From Physcia stellaris (lineage: Eukaryota > Ascomycota > Lecanoromycetes > Caliciales > Physciaceae): a DNA stretch of 64,000 bases. The number at the start of each line of letters is the position of its first letter. Within the stretch, counting starts at the first letter, position 1. Of the stretch, positions 24,623-36,088 are shown in pieces. The position numbers and the translations under genes are program-made. The stretch covers positions 527,014 through 591,013 of the forward strand of contig JABSSW010000027.1 in the NCBI GenBank assembly GCA_018902385.1. Direction: 5' to 3'. The notes under the pieces are model-generated. The model was not told where the DNA came from and searched no databases. It saw only the letters and a program-made list of their open reading frames with translations.

Positions 24623-25090
24623 CTATCCCTCCATCATCTGCTGCACCATAGCTTTGCCCTCGCGACAGTCCTCGTCGTCGAATGGCTTCAAGCCATAGCT
24701 CAACAGAAACTGCCCCGAGTGTCTGTAATGCGCCTCGATCCACTCCAGCTCCTTGGCCGAAAAATGGTAGTCTGCAACATGCGAAGTGGGATCTTCCTCC
24801 AGATCACGCAGGAACTGATTCTCCTCCTCGCCGTTACCGTCATCGGGGTCGGCCTCGTCCTCATCTTCCTCCATGAAAGCTCTTAGGATGGATCGCCCTT
24901 CTGCGCGGTCCTCTTCTTTGTAGATTGACAAACCCTGCTCTCGAAGGAAATGATACTCGTCTCCGTGATGGGCTTTCAGCCATTGTTTCTCGGCCGCGGT
25001 AAGAGGAGGATTATTGTTTTGTGGCTGCGAAGATGGGGTCGAAGATTTTGGCTTGCCATCGGCGGCTTGTTTGGCATTTGTGGTGGACAT
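24623..25090 (-). CDS. Hypothetical protein with an internally duplicated ~45-aa helical motif
   Basis: A single-exon frame of 155 aa. The N-terminal ~30 residues are Ser/Pro/Gln-rich. Two copies of one motif follow, at about residues 30-75 and 108-153. Copy 1 starts LTAAEKQWLKAHHGDEYHFL and ends EEDRAEGRSILRAFMEE; copy 2 starts FSAKELEWIEAHYRHSGQFL and ends DEDCREGKAMVQQMME. Shared positions are A-x-E-x-x-W-hydrophobic-x-A-H, F-L, G-L, E-D, E-G and the closing M-E. An acidic linker separates them. I do not recognise the family; a repeated helix-turn-helix-like unit is a fair reading. No introns, signal peptide or membrane segment. Confidence 0.6.
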   Translation of the reverse strand: MSTTNAKQAADGKPKSSTPSSQPQNNNPPLTAAEKQWLKAHHGDEYHFLREQGLSIYKEEDRAEGRSILRAFMEEDEDEADPDDGNGEEENQFLRDLEEDPTSHVADYHFSAKELEWIEAHYRHSGQFLLSYGLKPFDDEDCREGKAMVQQMMEG

Positions 25091-25262
25091 TTTGCTGGAA
25101 TAGTTGGATGTAAGTACACACTACTTTGCTGTCTCTTCGAAGAAGTCCTTAGTCTACATGTATGTGGTTGTCACAGCCACCGCAGGTCACGTACCTTCAG
25201 CAACGTTTACGCTTCAATAGTATCTCCGAACATGCGCTGAGAAGCTGACCTGCCTCTGAGAT

Positions 25263-25334
25263 ATTTCTGGCACTGTGGATGATTCGTAAAGTTTGCTAAT
25301 TTCTGGCACTGTGGATGATTCGTAAAGTTTGCTA
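25263..25334. repeat. 36-bp tandem direct duplication
   Basis: Two perfect adjacent copies of a 36-bp unit beginning ATTTCTGGCACTGTGG (25263-25298 and 25299-25334), in the intergenic space upstream of the 24,623 gene. The remaining intergenic sequence (25,091-25,912) shows no gene. Confidence 0.95.
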
Positions 25335-25912
25335 CAGTCTCCCAGTTGTTTTTAGGCCCTTTCCTCCGTTTGCTGTCTGAGGCCAAGGCGTTCCGTAAGG
25401 CTTACCGGAGATAAGAATGCTTGGCATTGTCTATGCGATTTCTAAATTAATCTTCACGAAGGCGGGACAAAGATGAAAGCAAGTCTGTCAATCGTGTTGC
25501 TGCAACGTTCTGAAGCTTGAAGTATCCCTGAAGCGTCGTCGGAAGTGAAGTCTAAAGGCTCAACCAGTATTTTCTATCTGCTTGCTTCTTTCTTATTATT
25601 TTGTGAGAGAGTTTTCTATCTGCTTCTAGTTTGTTACCTTTGTGCTTCGACATGTTAAAAAGCATTGAGCCTGGACTTGCTCATGACGATGGCAACATCG
25701 GCGGGTTTCTGGATAAAAATGCCTGCTTTCCTAGGGTCAAGTCGAATATTCGGCTCAAGTATTCTAGGCATCTAATCGGACTTTGACACTGGGTGTTGAC
25801 GCCCAAAGAAACCCTCCAATCATCACAGACCAAGGCTATTTCAGTCATCAAAGTCGCATACACACAACTTTCGACAACGACGGTATTGTTTTTACCAGAG
25901 CGAACGTGAAAG

Positions 25913-26910
25913 ATGGCTTCCAATGTCGTCAAATGCCGGTTGTTGGTGGAGAACCCTGTTAGCTCCCACGAACCTCAAGTCATTAGTCTCAACAGCATCA
26001 AGTTAATGCCAGTCGGAGCTCGAAAGCAGTGGATTGAGGCTATCCTCGAGGCACAGCGTATCGGCGACCCAGAAAAAGGTCAAGTACGTGATAGTTTTCA
26101 GGAGTACCTCCTCCGTGTAGATGGTACCATCGTAACATCGACTTCTTCAACTGACCTGAATGCCGAGAATTTGACGATTAATTACCAGCCTCTATCAGAA
26201 GTCATCAACGCTTTTACAGTAGGCGCAGGAGCGGAAGAAGAATATTCGGCACACAATCCATCATCCTCAGATCGTTCACATCACTCGAGTGGATCGGAGA
26301 ATCTCTCAATTCTACGTCACGCTAACATAGTAGACAATATGGGTGGATGCGGAGCTACCCTCGGCACGGTCATGTACGGATGCCTTAGAGCTACCGCGAA
26401 AGTTCAGCGCTCCTGTAAGTTAGCACAGCACTATGAACAGGAAAACATTAACCTTGAACAGTCCAGCAAATAGGGCCTGCGTTCTTCAGAAGCATGAGAG
26501 ACATCTCCTCCTGGATCCGCGCAAATCCCCGTCAAACAGCTAGCATCTTAGGCGGTATGATATTTCTCATACTTTGTTGTGCAACGCCTGCCATACTCGG
26601 AGCTGTGGGGTTCAGTTCAATTGGACCTGTTGCTGGAAGTGCAGCTGCTGCATGGCAGGCATCGATGGGATCCGTGGCAGCCGGATCTGTGTTTGCGTTT
26701 TTGCAAAGCGCAGCGACGGGTGGAGTTGCACTGGGTGTAATCACAGGAGTTGGTGCTGCATTCGGTGGCGTCGCTGTCGCTATGGGATTGGCTTTTTCCA
26801 AGGGGGGAGTTGTAGAGGAGGTAGTGGAAAGAGTGATAGATTTCGTCGAGAAAGAAATCGTGGGTGGGCTATTCAAGAAGGTGCAAGGCGTCTTTGAAAA
26901 GAAGGATTGA
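25913..26910 (+). CDS. Ifi-6-16 (ISG12/IFI27) family membrane protein with N-terminal extension
   Basis: Exons 25913-26414 and 26462-26910 join in phase (47-bp intron, donor GTAAGT) to 316 aa. The C-terminal half has the Gly/Ala-rich hydrophobic core of the Ifi-6-16 family: GFSSIGPVAGSAAAAW, SMGSVAAGSVFAFLQSAATG, then GVITGVGAAFGGVAVAMG, followed by a charged amphipathic end (VEEVVERVIDFVEKEI). Animal members are small mitochondrial or nuclear-envelope membrane proteins; fungal ones are mostly uncharacterised. The first ~170 residues are soluble and unrecognised (EAILEAQRIGDPEKG, a Ser/His-rich loop, GGCGATLGTVMYGCLRA). A membrane location is likely; any cell-death role is inference only. Confidence 0.7.
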
Positions 26911-29253
26911 TCGTTGGACGAGTACTGCTAGGACAGTCGATCAAGGCGATAGGTTTGAGCCCGGCATCTCCTGGCTTCAAGACACGTATTCCCTCAATAG
27001 CACGGTACCCTGTAGCAATGTGTGATACGTAATGCTACAGCCGCTACCAATGGATTATGTTAATCCCTGATAGAACTGTACTCATCGTGAACAAGATAGA
27101 CGGAGACGAAAGCAACCAATTCAGGGTTTTACAGCGAATATCGTCGAATGCAGAGTCAATCCCCCGGATCTCATGACTTGGGCTGGGCATTCCATCATTA
27201 TCGGAATGAGCCTCGATCACAACCGTGATGGCCGCAAGAAACTTGGGTTCATAGACTGGGGGTTGAGAAAGGTGAGGAAATCAACACTCCATTTCGTGAA
27301 CTTTTACAATATATGTGATAATTGGGCATACTATTCCAAGGATTAGAAGACAATGTCGCAGAAAGGTATTGACCAGGAGCATGCTCCTGCGAAATGCATG
27401 GCATAACACTAATCCCCACCTCTCTCTTTGCTCCGTAAACCTACGTTAGCTTTCCAAGGTCTCGGATCAGGACTCGAACCCGTCCAAAATGCCAAAAGAC
27501 TCATGAATAGCCAAAGTAGGGAACGACAACTACACCTTGCTTAAGCTCTGCAGAGTACCGTGATGCAGGCCTCATGATATTCCGAGACTCCAAATCTGTG
27601 GTTCTATTATTTATGGGATCTTTGCCAGCAAGTGACAGAACCACGAACGTGGATGAAGGAGAAGAGAAGAATAATAACAACAAAGCAAGATTTCGATGCC
27701 GATGCCGATGCCGATGATCCAGATCATCGATGTCAATCCAACCGGAGATGAGCAGTGAGCACACGCCATTCAATTAGGGGCCGCACAACTATTCCCATGG
27801 CGCCAAAGTGTGAAAACGTGACAGGATTTACCCTGCATGCATGAGGGGCGGGACGCTTCGAACAACCTTGCAGATACTATCGACATTCGACAAGCGCAGA
27901 GCATGAACCACACGGCTTGAAGACGGAAGCTCGAGCCTACAAATTGCACTTGCAGAGCTCAGGCCATAATTGCGTTGTGGCGTTCCCATGTGAACGTCCT
28001 ACTCGTATGGTAATTACACTCGGTATCCCAAACTTCGATAAACTTTGACCTGGAAATCCTCGTCGACAAGGCCCGTTCGAATTTACAATAATCCTAATTG
28101 CTGCGACGAATCTCTAGTGGAACTGCTCTCAAACCTGATACACCATATGCCGCCCGCACAGCAGCATCTGCCGCGATCTGTTGCGCGTCCAACCATGAAC
28201 GATCTCTCCCCCTTGCACCACACCATCGGCTCCCGATCCCGAATCTTAGGGTATGCTGGCGGTGAGAAATTGTCCTGCATTAGCGATGGCGCTTCAGCTG
28301 AAAAATATGAAGCCCTTGTTCTTGTCCAATGAGCATGCCTGTATATCGCTTACAGCTCACACATACCTCGTGTTTTCATTCGGCATTCCACCCCTACGAG
28401 TATGCGCACAAAGTGGGAAGATGTCGCCTATGTCCAGTACGCAACCCGACACGATAGCTTGCCTGCTCTCGACATGCTACATCTGCATCTCCTCAGCAGC
28501 TCAAGTCAACGTCTCCGTTCAATCAAAGCGAGCCGTCGATTCACGGTTGCGGCACATATTTCAAACGGTCCCACACCAAGTGAACATACGACCAATGAAC
28601 AAGCAATGTTGATATTAGACTAGGATGTATGGCGTGGGAAAAGCATGGACCATGTTGCGTGGTTCCTGCCGTGAGGCTCGACTATTCCCTCCCATTCTCC
28701 CTCTGCTCTAGTCTCTATGCAGGGTCGATCAAAGATTGGCTGTTCATGAGTCGCACGCGTCTCCTCATTGGTTTGTTAAATCAATTATCCCCCAATTTTG
28801 GTTCCTGACAGCTGTGATGATCGAGATCTCCATTTGTCAACGGGATGTCTCTCTTTGCCAACTTGTCATGTTCGCTCTTTGCTTCAAACCCTCCGATCTC
28901 GCTTTTCATCTCAAGTAATTCAACCTTGTACCATTGATGTATTCTTTGTGGCCTTTGTGGGGTTCCTTGGCCCGAACCTAATATCTACCAGGCTGTTGCA
29001 ACTATCTGTCTGGGGTCGAACAACGGTCTAGGCCTCGGAGAATTTACTACGCTCCACTTGGTCCAATGCTTCAACGACCAAATTATCTCCTTCTTGATAT
29101 CATTTTCTCTAATAAACTACTTTGCCTGCTCACTCCTGCGATCTTGTAAAAGAGCACCGGCTATGAAACGACCTCCTAGGTAATTGGGCATTTTGTTGCT
29201 GGGCTTCGACGTTGAGGGCTTCAGAGGGAATATCAAACAGCTCGCGATACAAG
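26911..29253. other. Intergenic, no gene recognised
   Basis: 2.3 kb without a supportable gene. It contains a short GATGCC repeat at about 27,694-27,716. The right end (28,900-29,250) is the leader of the receptor gene. Confidence 0.5.
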
Positions 29254-31284
29254 ATGGTTCGATACCTCAATCCAGGAGGTTTCAATTTCGGCGGCAGGAA
29301 CCTCGACGGCTATGGTATCTCACAGATCGTCGTAGGAGTCTCATACTCTTTATTCTTCTACGCATCATGCATCTTCCTTTGGCTATATCGACATCATCCA
29401 ATGGTCCGGAAGAGGAATGTCCCCCTCCTGCTTCTGTCGCTGCTCACTCTTCATGTATTCAACTTCATGGACTTGGTAGTGTATACCTTGAATGGGGCAT
29501 TCCCATGTCAAGTCGAATTTTGGTGCATGAGCCTGTACTTGCCCATTGGTATTGGCTTGTTCCAGGCCCAGAACCAACAGTTACTTGTCGTGAGCGAGGG
29601 ACAGAGCCAATTGCTACATATGGAAGAGCCCTTTAGACGTCTACCGCCCAAGCGAATAGGGCTGGGAAGTCCGCGATACTGGCTTTATCGATTCAAGCTT
29701 TGGTGGGAGGGTGTTGGAAAAGCCGGGAGATATCAGTCTTACGTCTTCGTTGGCATCATCGTACAGGTGAGATGGTTACAATTGGGAATCTGGAAATTTG
29801 CAAGTATACTAATCCTGTATGATTTAGTTCACAGTGTCCATGGTAATCTATAATATTTCACGCAAATTCAATCACTATGGGGTCGTGTCCAAGCACGTGG
29901 GACCTGGCCTATGCCGCCGTGGATGGGAGTGGTATGCTTGAGGATTGCACTTTTTCGACATAGATACTAATCTTACTCTGGTCAGGGCCCCATCCATTAT
30001 TTGGCAATTCCTCTGGAATTACTTTTTGGACCTTATCTGATCTGGAAGGTTCGCATGGTTCGAGACATTTATCACTGGCGCCTGCAAACCATTCTCGCCG
30101 TTGTTGCTGGGTGTGTTACGCACTTCCCACAGTGCAGCTCAAGACTAACAGTGCTAGGCTTCCCGGCACCCCAATATGGCTTGCAAGCGTATATACCGAC
30201 AGCTTCGGGGTTATGAACAAGTACTGGATCCCTGCAATGTGGTAGGTAATCCAAATATTTCGATGAAGGTGTACAGCCAGCTGATAACTTTTTCCTTCCA
30301 AGGTTCGTGCCGGGACTTACAACCATGGAGACTGTGACTCTTGGTTTCCCAATATACCAAATCTTCAAATACAAGCAGGCGGCGCGTGAGACCCATCGTG
30401 CTCTTGAAGATTTTGACAAAAAGCATCAGCAATTCTCAGATAGCTCTACCACAACAGAGTCGCTTGATATCGGCAACAAAATGCACCCTTCGCTTTCCTC
30501 AACGGTCATCTCCAAACGCGGCGGTATGCACCCAATGGAAGCTCTCGACGAATGCCTATCAACCAATCCGGATAATCTCCAGATGTATGCGTCCTGCATG
30601 GAGCTCAACGGCGAGAACATCATCTTCCTTACGCGCGCTTTGGCTTTCCAGAGGTCTTGCACCAAGGCATTCCAAAGTACCTGCAACAGTACCACCGACT
30701 TCCGCCGCGCACGAACATCCATGTTCCGCGTAGCTCTCAGCATCTTCGTTTCCCTTGTCCACGCTCGCACCGCAACCTATCCGATCAACATTGAATCCAT
30801 GATTTACACGCGTCTAAACGACATCTTCGGCCCAGCCACAACACTCGTCGCAAGCGAGAGGTATTCTAGAACCGTTAGTATCTCAACAGGGAACTCGTCA
30901 AGCGTCACACCATGGGACGAACCTCACGGCGAGCGCGATGAGCACGGCAATGAATCATTCCCTATGCATTCTATAGGCGGTGACACAGCACCTCGACCTC
31001 CACAGCCTACATTCAGCAGAAAGAGCTCACGGAATGAGAGCCGCGAACGAATCGTCCAGCTCACAGCTGTGGTCAATGAAGATGGCTCCGCAGCTGGCGT
31101 CAACGGAGCGGATCCATTGGACGGAGTCAAAGTTCCGGCGGACTTTGACGAGAGGGTATTTGATGCCGCGTTCAAGAGCGTGAGATATATGGTTTGGACG
31201 GAAACATGGCAGAGATATATGAGTTGGAAGGGGAAAGTTGGAGGGGCGGAGCCGAGAGTCAGTGTCAAAGAGATACATGTATAA
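29254..31284 (+). CDS. 7TM-RGS receptor (GprK-type), one-base frame break
   Basis: Fungal GprK-type receptors join seven transmembrane helices to a C-terminal RGS domain that stimulates GTP hydrolysis by G-alpha. Exons 29254-29766, 29828-29931, 29986-30110, 30158-30241 and 30303-31284 give about 602 aa. Helices are visible at residues ~20-40 (ISQIVVGVSYSLFFYASCIF), ~52-72 and onward; the CRRGWEW and IYHWRLQTI blocks match this group. The RGS part (~residues 345-460) has ALDECLSTNPDNLQMYASC and GENIIFLTRALAFQ. A Ser/Arg-rich linker and a terminal helix (DFDERVFDAAFKSVRYMVW) follow. Exon 3 is one base short: SIIWQFLWNY is in one frame and GPYLIWK in the next, with the break at a T5 run (30023-30027). 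Splice phases on both sides require 126 rather than 125 bases. Otherwise intact. Confidence 0.85.
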
Positions 31285-32432
31285 TATATCGCGGATTTGT
31301 ACAATTGGAGCGGGGCGGTGTATACGGGATTACATTCATGATCGGGGTGGATATACCAGGTACAAGCGGGAACGGCCGGAGAACTTACAGAGCTGCGCTG
31401 GCGACAGCTGAGTATACGATGATGTCAGTAATATAATACTACTGTATGCTTAAGAAAGCGTTCAAGACAAACATAATAGTGGCTTCGAAACAGACAAACC
31501 CCGAGAAACTGTGTTTTTTAGGAGAAATTCTCAGACGACTTGAACCTAGGGCTAAGTGAGTCTCTAGCCCTAATCCCTAAGCGTTATCTCCATGGCAGCG
31601 ACGTTGTCCCAAATTTTCCACTTCGTACAACCTGTCGGACAAAACTACATTCCAGTATCATGGCGTCCAAATCCGAGAACGTCTCACCCTTTAGATGAAC
31701 CACGACGAGACGCGAATAGTACACGCATTTCTGATAGCCTCGATGCCCGGTGGTGACTTGATGGCTACCACTTCGTCTGCTACCCTCTTCTCCAGTCTCC
31801 GTATCTCTGGAGAGTCATGCTGCTCTTACTTCGTTAGCATATCAGCATTGACATGAGCCACTGGATTGAGCACAAGCTTGACCAAGGCACGAAAGATGTG
31901 GAGGTAGGCTACGAAGATGTACGTCGGAGAGGTCCGGCTTTGCCAGAACGCGGAGCGGAGCTAATCTAAAGCTCTGAGGAATTTAGGTATTTCTTTGTTT
32001 TCCTAAAGGACTCGCCTCTGACAGAAGTGAGCACGGATTCCAGAATGAAGAGATGGTTGCTCGAATAAAGAAAATCCGCTTTCAAAGCTTCAATTGTTCG
32101 TATACCAAATGCAAAAAAGACATTCCAAACACGGATAACCTTCAACTCTGTATAAGACTGGTATTTGTCCATACCAGAGCCGGATGGAGTTCATACAGGT
32201 AGGTCCTCTCACGGAATTCAACGGTTCAAGCTGAAGGATAATAGACTCCAGATTTCCTTCTATCAGAGTCTTTCTGGTCTAACTTCAGATAGGTTCTACA
32301 ACCTTCTCTAATAAATGGCTGATAAGTAGGTTTGGCTCATTAGTCCCTTTGATTTGACTCTGTAGGTCAGGTCGTTGCCACCTCCCTCCTGAACCCTAGG
32401 AGCTATTTACCTGTTGAACAAACAGGGGACGT
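31285..32432. other. Intergenic, no gene recognised
   Basis: The 3' flank of the receptor gene and unremarkable sequence. No frame has features I can support. Confidence 0.5.
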
Positions 32433-33562
32433 CTATTCAATCTTCTCGCACCAAGCACGCTCGTTCAAAGCAAGAAAGTCTGGAATTCTCGACGTCATGT
32501 TGAGATTAAGCAACCACTCCTTAAATTCCTCCCACCCACAGTGACCACCGAGGTTTGCATCCAGCTTTTCGTTTATCGTTGTCATCGCGAACCACAAGGT
32601 TCTCCGGATAAAGAGGCTTACTTTATCCGGCCAGCCCCTGTAATATTCGTCGTATCCCCATTGACTGAGATCTTCTCCCCACTTGCGACGGTCTTTGCTT
32701 GGATTGACTGAGGAGAGTAATCTTTTATTCCATTTCTTTCCAAAGTTATCCCTCCAAATGGGGCTTGGTAGAATCCCAAATTGTGCGGATTTCCTGGTTG
32801 GACGAGAAACATGCCCCAAAGAGTTATAGCATTGAATCTCTTCACGTCACGAGTGTTCGCAATCTTCTCCGTCCACAAATCTCGCAGCGCATTCATAATG
32901 TAACACACCACAAGAGCATTATCCGCACGAGCTATCGACTGACGCTGATTCTGGTAAAATGCTATCTCAATTGTTTTTAAAACAGACGGCGTTAGGTCGA
33001 TGACTGACATCTCAATTGATATCTTCCCAATCAGATGTTGATGCTTCCACCTCAACCTCAAGAAGTATTCCGCCGAAGCCAGGAACGGTCCTGGCGCAAG
33101 GTGAAAGACATTGCGATTGTAAAACGATACATATCCCTCATTGTAGGCTTGTCTGCAAGTAGCCAGCAACTGGCATGCAGGGACAAAAATCGGAGAGTTC
33201 TTGCAGTCTATTGGTTGCGACTTGGTGGAAAAGTATATGTGGCCTGGTACAAGAGCAAAGTCCATGATTCTGTTGCGGATCTCGCCGGGTAAATCCATGT
33301 AAGCGATTTTGGCCTTCGGCGCCTTGGCGGGTGGAGGACAAACAGAACTGACGCGTGACCCACAGCTTTTGAGTAATGTCTCGAACCTTGCATCTGCAGC
33401 ATGAGTTCCTTTTGCGCTGGTGTCTCGAGACAATGTAAGTCCAGATTGAGCCATATCTAAGCCTTGAACAGAATCATCCTCACTTGCACGACTCTCTCTC
33501 ATAAATCTCTCATCGGTGTTCGGAGAAGCAAATGCATCAACGAGGGAGGCAAGTCTCCACAT
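32433..33562 (-). pseudogene. LPxEIRNxI-family protein (copy A), frameshifted
   Basis: A Pezizomycotina-type protein of the large, uncharacterised LPxEIRNxIxxxAL group that resembles degenerate F-box proteins. The first frame (from ATG 33562) has a disordered N-terminus, then DLPGEIRNRIMDFALVPG, QLLATCRQAYNEG and a helix-rich middle. The second frame carries the C-terminal part (LGGHCGWEEFKEWLLNLN). Comparison with copy B places the break at a T4 run, 32723-32726 (A4 on the coding strand), where one extra base restores the alignment (GIDR in B, GIK/R here). It is either an assembly error or a recent inactivation. An upstream minus frame at 33,563-33,858 may hold a further N-terminal exon, but I could not link it. 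Confidence 0.6.
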
Positions 33563-34819
33563 AACATGTCACTGGCTCTACCTGACTTGGTTTGAGTCTC
33601 ACCACAACTCTGGGCAGGGCTCCCGCTATTGTTATTCGCAGCATCTTCACTTGATCGCTGATCCTGCGTCATATCACAAGCATTCTCGTCCATTTTACCA
33701 GAAGACATAGGCAACAGCTGCTTACGCTCCGAGCTGCCTGCAGATCTTGACCAATCGCCGTTGTTCGAGGATTTTCGTTGCGCTGGACGCCATGATCCTA
33801 AACCATTTACTGGACTGGCTCTGCATAAGAGTAGTACGATTAATGAAGTGCTACTCAAGGCTATCGCATGGAGAAAATTTGAAGGTATGCTTACCTGACT
33901 GGAGGTCTGACAATGGGACTGGGTTTCGAAGCACTCTGCTTGAAATTTGACAGTTCGATAAGCTGCAATGCACGCACGCCTTCATAATTGGATGCTAAAG
34001 AGAAGAAATGGTCATCATTAGATTGACAGAACAGTGTTCTAAGTGATGGGGTCGCAGTGTGTCAGAACCATATGACTCACGATAGAACGATGTGTCATTT
34101 CCCAGCAAGTACAACGAACGCAGGGAAAGCAGACATCCCGACACTGGAACACCCTCATTCACGAGAGATAGAGCTGGCCTACCACTATCCACTCGAGACG
34201 ATCTGGGTTGAAGCGCAAGAACACCTTGAAGTAACTCTACAAAATAGCATCTTCCCCTTGGTCTGATCGACCTCTCATCGCGCTCACGGTTTGATCAGCA
34301 GCAATAAAAGCGATGAACAAGCAGGAATTCACGCGAACCTTTCAGCACTCCCATCTTTTCTCTAAGCCATGGTGCCTTCAAGTTCAATATCATCAATCTC
34401 CCTCTCTTGACTGAGACTTGAGATTTACGACTGTTGAATATATAGTGTGAGCTCTATGGCATCTCACAGGTAAAGCTAGTATCAGTCTCGTTATTTCTGC
34501 TGGCTTAGTTTGGAACCAACTGTGTTGTTTCGTGAGTTGGTATTTACAATTACAATGCTGGCTACACCGCGTAGGATATCATTCTCTTTTGCGTGAAAAA
34601 TGATTGAAGCACAAAGTAGTACACATTGCATGCGACCTTCTAATTGAAACTAGACTTTGATCTTGCTAAGTCATCGTGTCTGACATTTTCAGCTGGTATC
34701 TCCTATCACGCTGATCCAACCTCTAAACAATCTGTTCGCTTCTTTCAACTCTCTAAATTCTCTAGCGTATACTGAGCGTCCAAATGACAACAAGCTCCAA
34801 TCTCAGGTAGTGCCGAAGC
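33563..34819. other. Intergenic, possible upstream exon of copy A
   Basis: A minus frame at 33,499-33,858 has a Ser/Asp/Gln-rich composition like a disordered protein tail and may belong to the gene at 32,433. Otherwise nothing is seen. Confidence 0.35.
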
Positions 34820-36088
34820 CTACAAACCGTCCTCTTCTCCGCCATCATAGTGGAGTAAAGCAAGATGATCTGCCCTGCGATCCGTGATCTCAAGGTCTCG
34901 AAGCCAACGCTTGAAGGCTGGCCAACCAAGATCCTCTTCACAGGACGCAATTCCATCGAAATGCTTCATGAGTTCCACTCTAACGCCCTCCGCAGTGGAC
35001 ACCATCATCACGTCCATATGATTTTTCCAACCACCGTGAACCAATAATACACGATTAGGGCCAAATCCCAATGGAGCGTACGTCATGGCACTAATTGGTC
35101 TCAGGACCCGATCAATACCATCTCCCTTCAAGGTCATAACAGGGCCAGGTAGCAGGGTTCTTCTCCGAGAGACCTCGCCACCTAAGTTCAAAGCCACCAG
35201 CTTAACAGTAAGGAAAGCCTGCAGTCTGTACACTTCCGCCATCTTCTGAATCCATAAGTCTCGCAAAGTGTCGATAACGATTTTAGCAGTATAATACCTG
35301 GCCCTCGTGTAATTCGATTGGGCCATCGATTGCTTGTACCGTTCTCGATAACTCGACTCACACTGTTCTAGCACCGAAAGCGTTAGGTCAAGGATCGAAA
35401 AATCGATGGTGACACTCCGGATCAAGTCCCTATGATTGGGTCTCAACGCTTCATACCACCTCAGAAAACCCTCAACCGGCCCTGGTGGAAGATGGAAGTT
35501 GTTGCCAGCATAATACGCCTCATGGCCTTCCATGTAGAGCTGTTTACAGGTAGCAAGAATCTGGCACCCCGACCCCGGCCCCTCGAGTCCAGACGTTGAC
35601 GTTTTTGAGCCTGTCCAATTCGCGGGATCGGCTTTCGTGGCAAGAAAGACTTCGCCAGGGGTCAGCGCGTAGTCCATTATCCGATTACGGATCTCTCACG
35701 GCAGCGAGAGATACGGGGTCTTCCTCGCCCATAGGCCGTTGTCCCGCTTGATGAACATTGGGGATTGAAAGAATTCTTTCCAAGCGAATGGTTTTCTTCC
35801 CACGAGTGCCAAGATGGAGTCCATGTAAGATGTCGGCGCTACTCTCGATCTGAATCGGGAGCGGAGCGACTTTTGAAAGTTTTTCCCCCGTTGTTCGTCG
35901 CTGATATTGGAGTCCTCTGAGTCGGAGTCGCTCTCGAAATCCGATTCGCAGAAGAATTGGCTGGGATCGATATAGCTGTGGTAAGCTGCTGGAGTTGACC
36001 GGACTCCTTGATGGGAACCATGGGTGTCGTCTTTAGAACTGTCCATTGCTAGGTTTGGGAGCACTGATGTTTTTCTTATCTTTTCCAA
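34820..36088 (-). pseudogene. LPxEIRNxI-family protein (copy B), stop codon in signature
   Basis: A paralogue of the 32,433 gene. The frame from 36088 reads through an acidic, Ser-rich N-terminus (SDFESDSDSEDSN) to TPYLSLP, then meets TGA at 35696-35698 exactly where copy A has the Gly of LPGEIRNRI. It resumes at once in frame with EIRNRIMDYALTPGEVF and continues about 285 aa to QILATCKQLYMEG, DLTLSVLEQC, RDLWIQKMAEV and a conserved LGWPAFKRWLRDLEI end. A single GGA to TGA change explains it, a transversion and so not a RIP-type change. The gene is either recently inactivated or carries a sequencing error; the rest looks under constraint. Confidence 0.65.

Noticed and set aside
27440-27520. 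A tRNA-like B box (GGGTTCGAGTCC on the minus strand)
   Set aside because: No matching A box, the T-stem pairs only four bases with an eight-base loop, and no acceptor stem can be formed. Probably chance.
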